Assembly: GCF_003719335.1 (NCBI RefSeq)
Contig: NZ_RIAS01000027.1
Location: forward strand, 1 to 48,381
Length of the DNA stretch: 48,381 nucleotides
Direction of reading: 5' to 3'
From: Paenibacillus amylolyticus
GTDB lineage: Bacteria > Bacillota > Bacilli > Paenibacillales > Paenibacillaceae
The notes under the pieces were generated by a model. That model was not told where the DNA came from. It made no database searches and saw only the letters and a program-made list of their open reading frames with translations. Below, piece by piece: positions 32,080-39,472 of this stretch. Position 1 is the first letter of the stretch, and the number at the start of each line of letters is the position of its first letter. A program made the position numbers and the translations under genes.

Positions 32080-33441
32080 TTACGCGGTCTTGCTGTTCTC
32101 CTGAGCCATCTCATCTGTATGCTGCGCAGCCAACTGGGCAGCAGTTTCTTTACTCCCGAGGCCATTAAACAACAAATTCATAAAGATTGCCGTAAAGCTG
32201 CCTGCAATAATGCCATTGCCCAGCATAATCTGAGCCCAGTCCGGCGCACCTGCGAACAACTGCGGTACCACCGTTACCCCCAGCCCCATACCAATAGAAC
32301 ACGCAATGATGAATAGGTTCTCATGACGGTTAAGGTCCACCTGAGTGCCAATGATGCGAATACCTGATGAAATTACCATACCGAACAGGGCCACCATGGC
32401 ACCGCCAAGCACGGATCCAGGCACAAGCTGAGCCAGTGCGGCAATTTTCGGTACAAAGCCAATAACAATCAGCAAACCGCCTGCAACAACGATGACATCC
32501 CGCGTCTTCACACGTGTCATCTGTACAAGTCCTACATTTTGCGAATACGTTGTATATGGGAAGGAATTAAAAATCCCCCCAAGCACAATAGCCAGCCCCT
32601 CTGCACGATATCCACGCGCCAAATCTTTGGAAGTCAGATCCTTGTCCAACATTTTGCCCAGAGCCATAAACACGCCCGTAGATTCAGCCACACTGACAAT
32701 CGCGACGAGAATCATCGTCAGAATAGGAACAATCTCAAAGGTAGGCCTTCCGAAATAAAATGGTTGAACCATATGGAACCAGCTTGCATCAAGAACAGGA
32801 GCAAACTTCACCTCTCCCATCAATCCAGCAACCACCGTACCAACGAATAGACCAATCAATACTGAAATGGAGCGTACAAAACCTGTAGTGAAACGTGTCA
32901 TTAATATGATGAACATGAATACACCGAAACCTAGCAACAAATGTACACCGCTGCCAAAGTCCTCTGCATTCTGGCCGCCACCCAAATCGGTGAATGCCAC
33001 CGGAATTAGTGTCAGACCAATAATAGTAACGACCGAACCTGTCACGACGGGTGGAAAGAGCCGAATCAGCTTGCCGAACAAGCCTGAGAAAATGAGCACG
33101 AACAAACCGGAAGCAATAATAGCACCATATATAGCAGATACTCCACTGCTCTGTCCGATCATGATCATAGGGGATACCGCTTGGAATGCACAGCCCAGCA
33201 TAACCGGCAGTCCAACGCCAAAGTATTTATTACCCCAGACTTGAAGCAGTGTGGCTACACCGCAAGCAAGCAGGTCAATTGCAATCAAATAGGTAAGTTG
33301 TTCTTGGGTAAATCCAAGTGCGCTACTAACAATAAGCGGTACAATGACAGCTCCAGCGTACATCGCAAGTACGTGCTGCAAGCCGAGTGAGAAGGTTTTG
33401 GCCGGATGCCGGTGACGTTGAAAGATACGTTCGCGTGCCAT
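32080..33441 (-). CDS. pbuX: Xanthine permease (NCS2 family)
   Basis: The 453-residue nucleobase:cation symporter-2 protein has about 14 membrane helices. Signature stretches are QHVLAMYAGAVIVPLIV (helix 1), GLPVMLGCAFQAVSPMI (helix 3), FPPVVTGSVVTIIGLTLIPVA, the substrate-site Glu in AIVSVAESTGVFMALG, and NSFPYTTYSQNVGLVQMTRV. It imports xanthine. The ATG at 33441 begins one base after the xpt stop, with GAGGAGG about 12 nt upstream inside xpt. The xpt-pbuX order and the guanine riboswitch upstream settle the assignment. Confidence 0.92.
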   Translation of the reverse strand: MARERIFQRHRHPAKTFSLGLQHVLAMYAGAVIVPLIVSSALGFTQEQLTYLIAIDLLACGVATLLQVWGNKYFGVGLPVMLGCAFQAVSPMIMIGQSSGVSAIYGAIIASGLFVLIFSGLFGKLIRLFPPVVTGSVVTIIGLTLIPVAFTDLGGGQNAEDFGSGVHLLLGFGVFMFIILMTRFTTGFVRSISVLIGLFVGTVVAGLMGEVKFAPVLDASWFHMVQPFYFGRPTFEIVPILTMILVAIVSVAESTGVFMALGKMLDKDLTSKDLARGYRAEGLAIVLGGIFNSFPYTTYSQNVGLVQMTRVKTRDVIVVAGGLLIVIGFVPKIAALAQLVPGSVLGGAMVALFGMVISSGIRIIGTQVDLNRHENLFIIACSIGMGLGVTVVPQLFAGAPDWAQIMLGNGIIAGSFTAIFMNLLFNGLGSKETAAQLAAQHTDEMAQENSKTA

Positions 33442-33442
33442 A

Positions 33443-34030
33443 CTAGTTCGTGCCCTCCTCATCTGCAAAGGTTACTTGTCCATTGGACAGTGCTCCAATA
33501 CGAACTAAAGATTCCACGCGGTATCCTGCCTCTTTCAAAAGGCTTCCTCCCGGCTGGAATGCTTTTTCAATCACGATCCCGATTCCAACGACTTCCGCGC
33601 CAACCTGTTCTACAATGCGAGCCAGGCCAAATGCCGCTTCACCATTCGCCAGAAAATCATCAATGATTAACACACGGTCACCGGGGTTCATAAATTTTTT
33701 GGCAACAGTAATTTCATTCGTCTCCTGCTTGGTAAAGGAATACACTTTCTCCACCAAAATATCTTCGGTGAGGGTAAGAGACTTCTGCTTACGGGCGAAG
33801 ATCAGCGGAACATTAAGTTCCAGTGCTGTCATAATGCCCGGCGCAATACCGGATGATTCGATCGTCAGCACACGTGTAATATTCTCCCCTTCAAACCGGC
33901 GGATGAACTCTTTGCCAACTTCCTTCATCAACACCGGGTCCATCTGGTGGTTCAGGAATGAGTCTACTTTCAGTACTTGTTCGGACAGGACAATGCCTTC
34001 CTGTATTACTTTGTCTTTTAACAATTGCAT
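33443..34030 (-). CDS. xpt: Xanthine phosphoribosyltransferase
   Basis: The 195-residue purine salvage enzyme converts xanthine plus PRPP to XMP. VLSEQVLKVDSFLNHQMDP near the N-terminus and the PRPP loop RVLIIDDFLANGEAAFGL (about 123-140) are the Xpt signatures. GGGAGG lies before the ATG at 34030; the longer frame would extend back into the terminator region. It is the first gene of the xpt-pbuX operon under a purine riboswitch. Confidence 0.94.
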   Translation of the reverse strand: MQLLKDKVIQEGIVLSEQVLKVDSFLNHQMDPVLMKEVGKEFIRRFEGENITRVLTIESSGIAPGIMTALELNVPLIFARKQKSLTLTEDILVEKVYSFTKQETNEITVAKKFMNPGDRVLIIDDFLANGEAAFGLARIVEQVGAEVVGIGIVIEKAFQPGGSLLKEAGYRVESLVRIGALSNGQVTFADEEGTN

Positions 34031-34100
34031 CGTTTTTCTTCCTCCCAAATGCCCTTTACCGCCTTGCTCAGTCTGCTCCACAATATCTCTATCCCCATGT

Positions 34101-34164
34101 AAAAAAACAAAAAGCCCGCCTGTTCACACCTGCGGCATTAACCGGAGACGGGAAAGACGGACTT
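34101..34164 (-). terminator. Riboswitch expression-platform terminator before xpt
   Basis: On the minus strand AAGTCCGTC pairs with GGCGGGCTT around a structured loop containing an inner CCGG..CCGC hairpin, followed by TTTTTGTTTTTTT. It ends about 70 bp before the xpt start. Confidence 0.85.
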
Positions 34165-34281
34165 GTTCCTGTATGGACAAGCCGCTTGAACACTACGTAC
34201 GCCAAGGGGCGAGGCTCAGGAAGCATACCTATATATTTAGGCAGACCTGACCATAACCCCCAACAGGGCGCAAAAGCATCC

Positions 34282-34350
34282 TTCCCGTAGTCCAATCATT
34301 CCGGTGATCGGGTAGAGACATGCAGGCCTATTCCTGCACATATACGAGTA
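34282..34350 (-). ncRNA. Guanine-class purine riboswitch aptamer
   Basis: On the minus strand P1 (ACTCGTA with TACGGGA, G-U allowed) closes P2 (GTGCAGG..CCTGCAT) and P3 (CGATCACCGGAATGATTG). J2/3 is TCTACC and J3/1 is GACTAC, keeping the C that selects guanine over adenine. It lies upstream of the terminator and of xpt-pbuX. Ligand binding is expected to favour termination. Confidence 0.9.
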
Positions 34351-34632
34351 ACGGCATATTCAATTTATTTTGGCTTCACGATTCGTATCCCTGTATAATT
34401 GCGAACCTGAATGTACAAAGTGTAATCTTACTGACAATGTTAGAAGTATACCGAATTGGCGGCTTGAAATAAAGAGGTATTTTCATGGAATTTGCGGAAA
34501 CGATGTTTCTTTTGCATAATGGGGGATGATTGATTTTCATTTTTTATGTACAATATGAGAACAAAAGCGTGTCCTGACGGGACTCACCTTGGAGGAAACG
34601 CTGTAAATCTAGTCGTTAAAGGAGATTGTTAC

Positions 34633-35127
34633 ATGAAAGGCATACTGAAAGAATTTAAGGAGTTTGCTGTTCGCGGCAACGTCATTGATCTGGCGGTCGG
34701 TGTAATTATCGGGGCTGCTTTTGGGAAAATCGTTACGTCCCTTGTGAATGATATCATCATGCCCCCGGTTGGAAAACTGCTCGGCGGAATTGACTTCAGC
34801 CAAAAAATCATCAACCTTGACCCTGACGTAAAGACAGCTGGCGGACAAGACATCACGACACTGGCTCAGGCCAACGAAGCTGGCGCCACTGTCATTGCTT
34901 ACGGTCAATTTATCAATGTGTTGATTGATTTTATTATCGTGGCATTCTGTATCTTTATGCTGGTTAAAGGCATTAACTATCTGAAACGCAAAGAGCACAC
35001 CAAGCCTGAGCCGAAAAAAACAACCAAAGCTTGCAAGTACTGTCTGTCCGAAATTCCGGCTGCAGCTACCCGTTGTTCCCACTGCACATCCCAGCTCGAG
35101 GCAGAAGGTAGCAACGCTCCGGCATAA
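34633..35127 (+). CDS. mscL: Large-conductance mechanosensitive channel with C-terminal zinc ribbon
   Basis: The 164-residue protein is longer than typical MscL (about 130-136). The channel part is classic: FKEFAVRGNVIDLAVGVIIG (gate helix) and VLIDFIIVAFCIFMLVKGIN (second helix). After the usual KRKE helix, residues about 136-157 add a zinc ribbon, CKYCLSEIPAAATRCSHC, with two CxxC knuckles, followed by an acidic tail. The ATG at 34633 has AAAGGAG upstream; the longer frame has none. It acts as a pressure valve during hypo-osmotic shock. The added ribbon is unexplained and may bind a partner or sense metal/redox. Confidence 0.92.
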   Translation: MKGILKEFKEFAVRGNVIDLAVGVIIGAAFGKIVTSLVNDIIMPPVGKLLGGIDFSQKIINLDPDVKTAGGQDITTLAQANEAGATVIAYGQFINVLIDFIIVAFCIFMLVKGINYLKRKEHTKPEPKKTTKACKYCLSEIPAAATRCSHCTSQLEAEGSNAPA

Positions 35128-35333
35128 GGGTCTGATCTATTATTGTGTAGAGCAAATTAAATAAAGCAAAAACGCAGGTTTGATTCTTGATACAGCGATG
35201 TACATCTAAGCCAATGTACGCTTATGTAATCATTATTGTCTGCATGTAAAGCATACTCATCGTTGCCGGATGAAACTGATTATAACTTTGCATTGCATAC
35301 GCATATAAAGTACATCAAACCTGCATATGTCCT

Positions 35334-35362
35334 GGTTCCACCTATTGGTGGGACCTTTTTTT
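35334..35362 (+). terminator. Terminator downstream of mscL
   Basis: GGTTCCACC TATT GGTGGGACC is followed by TTTTTTTATT. It lies about 200 bp past the mscL stop; the intervening stretch has an 11-bp inverted repeat (35174-35184 with 35314-35324). Confidence 0.85.
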
Positions 35363-35403
35363 ATTCATCGTGAGTGCAGAATTGCTGGTCATGCGTTCCT
35401 TAT

Positions 35404-35706
35404 TTAGAAACGTTTTGGCAGCAAGTGTTCCAGAATCGATTTGAGATCTTTGTCTTCTTTGTAGACCTCTTCTCCGGTATCCAGTTCAGTGACCCGAATG
35501 TATTCATAATTGGCGCTGGCATCCGTCGGTTTAAATAACAACTGCGCTTCGTCCTCCAGACGCACATGAAATCCCATTTCTTTAAACATCGTCGTAAGCT
35601 GACTCGTGGCCGGCTCCTGACCTTGCCCTACAAAGATAAGTCCCCTAAGGGCTTTACGCTCCTGAGGTTGCGGATAAATCACCTGAAAGTGTACAATGCA
35701 TTCCAT
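35404..35706 (-). CDS. Hypothetical 100-residue protein
   Basis: The soluble alpha/beta protein has a hydrophobic N-terminal strand (MECIVHFQVIYPQP), a middle with a helix (QLTTMFKEMGFHVRLEDEAQ) and a C-terminal helix (DLKSILEHLLPKRF). AAAGGGG lies 8 nt before the ATG. No known domain recognised; it does not resemble membrane or secreted proteins. It lies convergent with mscL and divergent from the Nudix gene. Confidence 0.7.
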   Translation of the reverse strand: MECIVHFQVIYPQPQERKALRGLIFVGQGQEPATSQLTTMFKEMGFHVRLEDEAQLLFKPTDASANYEYIRVTELDTGEEVYKEDKDLKSILEHLLPKRF

Positions 35707-35785
35707 ACAATCGTTCCCCTTTCGTTAAAAAGAACCTTTGTGAAATTTTGAACTTTAAATTTTGCTATATAAGGAGATACGTTTC

Positions 35786-36583
35786 ATGACCCCAGAACGT
35801 TTCGATATTTATGACGACCAGCAACAATGGATCGGTACAGCACCTCGAAATGAGGTTCATGCCAAAGGATATTGGCATCGTTCCTTCCATTGCTGGATCG
35901 TGCGTGACGAAGACAACAAGCGCATGGTTCTGTTTCAGCGGCGGCGGGATATCAAAGATACTTTCCCCGGATATTACGACATCACAGCTGCTGGTCACCT
36001 TACAGCCGGTGAACAGCTACAGGATGCGCATCGTGAACTTGAAGAAGAGCTCGGTGTGCATACGTCATTCGATACGCTGACTTATTTGTTTACGGCTACG
36101 CAGCAGCTACAGGGTGAAGTGCGCGGTATTCCGTTTCTGGATCGGGAATTCAGCGCTGTCTATGGTCTGTGCCTGAACCAACCTCTGGAGTCCTATGTTC
36201 TCCAGGCTAGTGAAGTGGACAGTCTCTATGAGGCACCGCTGGATGACTTGCTTGCCCTGTTCCGCCAAGAGAAGGATTCCGTTCAGGCATCCGGTGTGCG
36301 TGCGCAACAACAGACATTTATGCAAGACGGTAAAGCGATATCTACACCGTCAGAGGATGACACGCCTTTATCCACATCCCCACGAACTGGTAAATCACTG
36401 TCTGAGTTCGTCCAAGAAATCACAACGACAGCAGCTGATCTTCCGTCCAATCACGGCGATTATAAGCATTCAGCAAATACCTCACGCCTTGTGAGGGAAA
36501 TACATCTGGCGGATTTTGTGCCGCATGGCACCACCTATTATATCGACGCACTCGAAGCACTGAAACGAGTACACGGGGTCTAA
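35786..36583 (+). CDS. Nudix hydrolase (YfcD/isopentenyl-diphosphate isomerase-like)
   Basis: The protein has about 265 residues. The Nudix box GHLTAGEQLQDAHRELEEELG (about 78-98) has all catalytic Glu residues in the GX5EX7REXXEEXG pattern. The N-terminal half (FDIYDDQQQWIGTAPRNEVH, then WHRSFHCWIV) is the layout of the IDI/YfcD-like branch. After the usual domain (about 165) a Ser/Thr/Asp-rich linker leads to a C-terminal helical part ending YIDALEALKRVHGV. AAGGAG lies 9 nt before the ATG. Substrate unknown. Confidence 0.88.
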   Translation: MTPERFDIYDDQQQWIGTAPRNEVHAKGYWHRSFHCWIVRDEDNKRMVLFQRRRDIKDTFPGYYDITAAGHLTAGEQLQDAHRELEEELGVHTSFDTLTYLFTATQQLQGEVRGIPFLDREFSAVYGLCLNQPLESYVLQASEVDSLYEAPLDDLLALFRQEKDSVQASGVRAQQQTFMQDGKAISTPSEDDTPLSTSPRTGKSLSEFVQEITTTAADLPSNHGDYKHSANTSRLVREIHLADFVPHGTTYYIDALEALKRVHGV

Positions 36584-36643
36584 CTTCATTTTCTCAAAAA
36601 TAGCATCACTTCATACCTTTAACGAATATCTGAACCAATACCA

Positions 36644-36715
36644 TAGGTATTCCAGTCACACTACCCTTTAGGTATTCCAGTCACATTACCCTTTAGGTAT
36701 TCCAGTAACATTCCT
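36644..36715 (+). repeat. Three head-to-tail 25-bp tandem repeats
   Basis: Units at 36644, 36669 and 36694 are each TAGGTATTCCAGTCACA-type 25-mers (the first two differ at one base; the third is cut short after TAGGTATTCCAGTAACA). They are contiguous without spacers, so this is not CRISPR. It lies in the long intergenic stretch after the Nudix gene. Function unknown. Confidence 0.9.
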
Positions 36716-36980
36716 TTACTATTAACCGGATGGCAAACCAATGCTGTAACAAGCGTCACTGCATTTTGCTTCTGAATTGTATCGTGGTACCCATGAGCCA
36801 CCTAAACGTTACGCGATACGTTGAAGATGTTGCTACGGCATATCAGGGAAATATCCAAATACGCATGCTCTAACAGGCAACAAAGCAGTAGACAACAAAA
36901 GTTAGCCTACTCTATGTAAATTTCATGATGGATACTGAGTAACCTAAAGTGAGTGTGCGCGAGCTTGGGCTCAGAAAATT

Positions 36981-37175
36981 CTAACGATCACAGGGAACGT
37001 TATTTGCCCCATTTCGGGGTCTCCTGAAATCTAACGATCACCAGAGACGTTATTTAGACGAAAATGGCTTCATTTGCGCTAAAAAGATGGTTTGGGGACG
37101 AAATAGCGTTCCTGAGGATCGTTAGAATCTGAAAGAGGTAGATATCGCCAAAATAAGGCTTGTGGTGATCGTTAG
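36981..37175. repeat. Four 25-bp units in inverted arrangement
   Basis: Two direct copies (36981-37005 and 37031-37055, starting CTAACGATCAC and ending ACGTTATTT) face two inverted copies (37101-37125 and 37151-37175). Start-to-start distances are 50, 70 and 50 bp, so the array is mirror-symmetric. Flanks also share a TCAGAAATT-like phrase. It may be a dispersed genus-specific repeat or a protein-binding lattice. The rest of 36716-36980 shows no gene. Confidence 0.85.
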
Positions 37176-37271
37176 CACTCAAACTATCCCGTTTCACTGA
37201 CTTCCAAAGCTTTCCTTTTCAAAAGATGGAGAATAACCATACTAAGATGGTCAATGCTTTTATTAACCACA

Positions 37272-37312
37272 AAAGGACGAGACGTGAATTCATCATTCAC
37301 ATCTCGCCCTTT
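37272..37312 (-). terminator. Terminator of the TrmB-like regulator gene
   Basis: AAAGGGCGAGATGTGAAT pairs with ATTCACGTCTCGTCCTTT around a 4-base loop. A modest T-rich tail follows on the minus strand. The flanking ACCACAAAA/TTTTGTGGT extends the stem. Confidence 0.8.
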
Positions 37313-37380
37313 ATCATTTTGTTTTTGTGGTCACTACTTTAGTTTTCATGGTTACTTTTAATTTCATATTCCACCTGTTA

Positions 37381-38181
37381 CTACTCCTGATCTGGTGTAG
37401 GAGTAGACCAGTACGTCGCTGCAATGTCCGCGTACCGACGTCCGTAGCGACCTTCCAACTCCTCACCCATATCCTGTTCCAGTTCATACAGCACCAGTTC
37501 TTGTGCAAAATGATTCAGTAGCAACCCGGTCATCACCGGATGCGCTGTGACCACGGCCTGCGTCGGGCATGACTCCCCACGCATGCCCAGCATACACCAG
37601 CGGCGATCTACAACGAGCGAGAACTTACGCCCGGTATCCATGCCATGTGACGCCAACCCTGGCAAAGGAAGCGGCTGATCTACCATGCCTTCCCCACCTT
37701 CACAGGACCACAATAAGCGCACACCCCGAGCCTCAGCCTGCTGCAAATCCTCTCGAAGCAGTTCGGCTTCCTCTCGCCACACATCCACCACAATCTCATG
37801 CTGTGCTGTGGCAAGTTCACGACTCAGATTCTCCAGAACATTTTTGTCGCCTTCCACATTGTAAAATACAGGCTTCTCCGGTTCGCTCTTCGGCATACTT
37901 CGCTCGACGTAATCCAGAGAGGTGTGCATCTGATCCGAGATCATGCGTGTCATCTCTTCCGGTTTCAGCATGCTATACTTCGCGGGTTCTCCCGGACTGC
38001 ACCGGAGAAATCCTCTTGATTCCAGTCGTTGCAAGGTTGCATATACATTGGAACGGGACACGCCCAGCCGTTTGGCCACCTCATATCCAGAGGCTGATCC
38101 CTGACGGGCTAATTCCACCATAATTTTAGATTCCATCTCGGTGAACCCGAGATGACGTAAATGATGCAGCAGTTGGTCCAT
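37381..38181 (-). CDS. TrmB-family transcriptional regulator
   Basis: The protein has about 266 residues. The N-terminal winged helix (LRHLGFTEMESKIMVELARQ, then YEVAKRLGVSRSNVYATLQR, about 8-55) is the TrmB-type helix-turn-helix. The C-terminal part (about 105-250, VFYNVEGDKNVLENL..., EIVVDVWREEAELL) is the PLD-like TrmB ligand domain. The start at 38181 has GGGGGG 8 nt upstream. TrmB-type regulators often sense sugars; the nature of the ligand and the targets is not visible. It is separated from the downstream repeats by its terminator. The zinc-ribbon protein gene lies directly upstream on the same strand. Confidence 0.83.
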   Translation of the reverse strand: MDQLLHHLRHLGFTEMESKIMVELARQGSASGYEVAKRLGVSRSNVYATLQRLESRGFLRCSPGEPAKYSMLKPEEMTRMISDQMHTSLDYVERSMPKSEPEKPVFYNVEGDKNVLENLSRELATAQHEIVVDVWREEAELLREDLQQAEARGVRLLWSCEGGEGMVDQPLPLPGLASHGMDTGRKFSLVVDRRWCMLGMRGESCPTQAVVTAHPVMTGLLLNHFAQELVLYELEQDMGEELEGRYGRRYADIAATYWSTPTPDQE

Positions 38182-38241
38182 ATTTCTGTCCCCCCATGCT
38201 GTCAGCAACCAGCACTGCCTGACGGCAGCACGTCTACTGCA

Positions 38242-39060
38242 TCAAATCTGCTCGGCTCCGCAACGTGGGCACCACTTCGAGCCTTTTGGCAATTCGGATG
38301 CACAAATCTGACACTTCACCATTTCACGTGGCACTTCCGTCTGCACATCTACGGTGCTCACAATCGGATTGTTTTCTTTCCAATAACGAATGCGCTCATC
38401 CAGCTCCTGCTGACGCTCGCGTTCCCGCAGCATCTCCTCTTCTCTGCGGCGTTCCCACTCTGCATCGAACGCTTCCTTCTCTTCCAGCGTAAACTCGGTG
38501 CTGTTATATCCCGGTTCTGTATCCAGATCCGCAATCGATGGGATAACCGTATGATACGGCTCGGTCTCTTCATGTTCTTCCACAACCGGTGTATCAAAAA
38601 TCGATTGCTCCGCAACCGGGTTTTGTGCAGCTGCCGTCTCATGTTTCGCTGTTTTGGCAAGTCCTGCGGTTCCGGCCGCTCCCGATGCAGCTGCACCCGG
38701 TTTGGATTCGCCCAATTTGCGTCCACACTTCGGACAGAAGTTGGCATCCAGTGATGCGACGTGTCCACACTCACACAGGCGTTCGTTTTTCAACTCGGCA
38801 ATCTTGCTGCGCAGAGCATCGATCTCATCCTGCAGCTCGTCACACAGATTAGACAGATCCACCATTTCTTTTTCAGCAAGCGTCATATCCTGTGCACGAT
38901 AACCTTCATAGAAGATGCGGCCCATATCGGTAAAATGGACTTCTTGTTCCTGTTGCAAGCCCACAATCTGATTGTTCAATTTGCCAATCTCAACGGCATG
39001 CTGGGCACGCTCTGTTGCTTTGTTTGCTCCGTTTTTAATGCGCTGAAGCAGTTTCATCAC
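38242..39060 (-). CDS. Coiled-coil protein with two zinc ribbons
   Basis: The protein has 272 residues. An N-terminal coiled coil (about 1-92, EIGKLNNQIVGLQQEQE, then LCDELQDEIDALRSKIAELK) leads to zinc ribbon 1 (CECGHVASLDANFCPKCG, about 94-112). A low-complexity Ala/Gly/Glu linker and a highly charged helical part (about 195-240, EAEWERRREEEMLRERERQ-like) follow. Zinc ribbon 2 (CQICASELPKGSKWCPRCG, about 250-268) ends the protein. It resembles scaffold-type zinc-ribbon proteins of Firmicutes; no enzyme domain. It is followed 60 bp later by the TrmB-like gene and may be cotranscribed. The 39061-39472 gap holds no recognisable gene. Confidence 0.8.
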   Translation of the reverse strand: MMKLLQRIKNGANKATERAQHAVEIGKLNNQIVGLQQEQEVHFTDMGRIFYEGYRAQDMTLAEKEMVDLSNLCDELQDEIDALRSKIAELKNERLCECGHVASLDANFCPKCGRKLGESKPGAAASGAAGTAGLAKTAKHETAAAQNPVAEQSIFDTPVVEEHEETEPYHTVIPSIADLDTEPGYNSTEFTLEEKEAFDAEWERRREEEMLRERERQQELDERIRYWKENNPIVSTVDVQTEVPREMVKCQICASELPKGSKWCPRCGAEQI

Positions 39061-39472
39061 AATTCCTCCTCTGTCCCGTCAAAACAATATCATGATCATT
39101 CTTCATTAGTTAGCAGGTCAGCAATTCGCAACAAGCGAGATGCCCTAGATATATAACTTATACGATATGAAGCCAAAAAGTTGCGAAAAATCGCGCTGCC
39201 ACCCCATTTTATGCGGATATTGGATCAAAACAGGGGCTTTCGTCAAGACCATACGTTCGGTATAATGGAACTTTGACTCCATATGAATGGAATTCTCACT
39301 TTATGCCAATGAAACCATAGTCCCATATCTCATAGAACCATAACATATGGAACACGCAGCATTCGCAACTCACTCTATCTTACCAATTTACAATGCGATT
39401 GTGAAAAGGGCAAATTCTTTACTCTTGAACGGGATTATACAATCCCTGAATGTATACAGAGGTGGATGAAAT

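Noticed and set aside
36644..37175. CRISPR array
   Set aside because: The first set is contiguous without spacers; the second has inverted copies. Neither has the repeat-spacer pattern and there are no cas genes.
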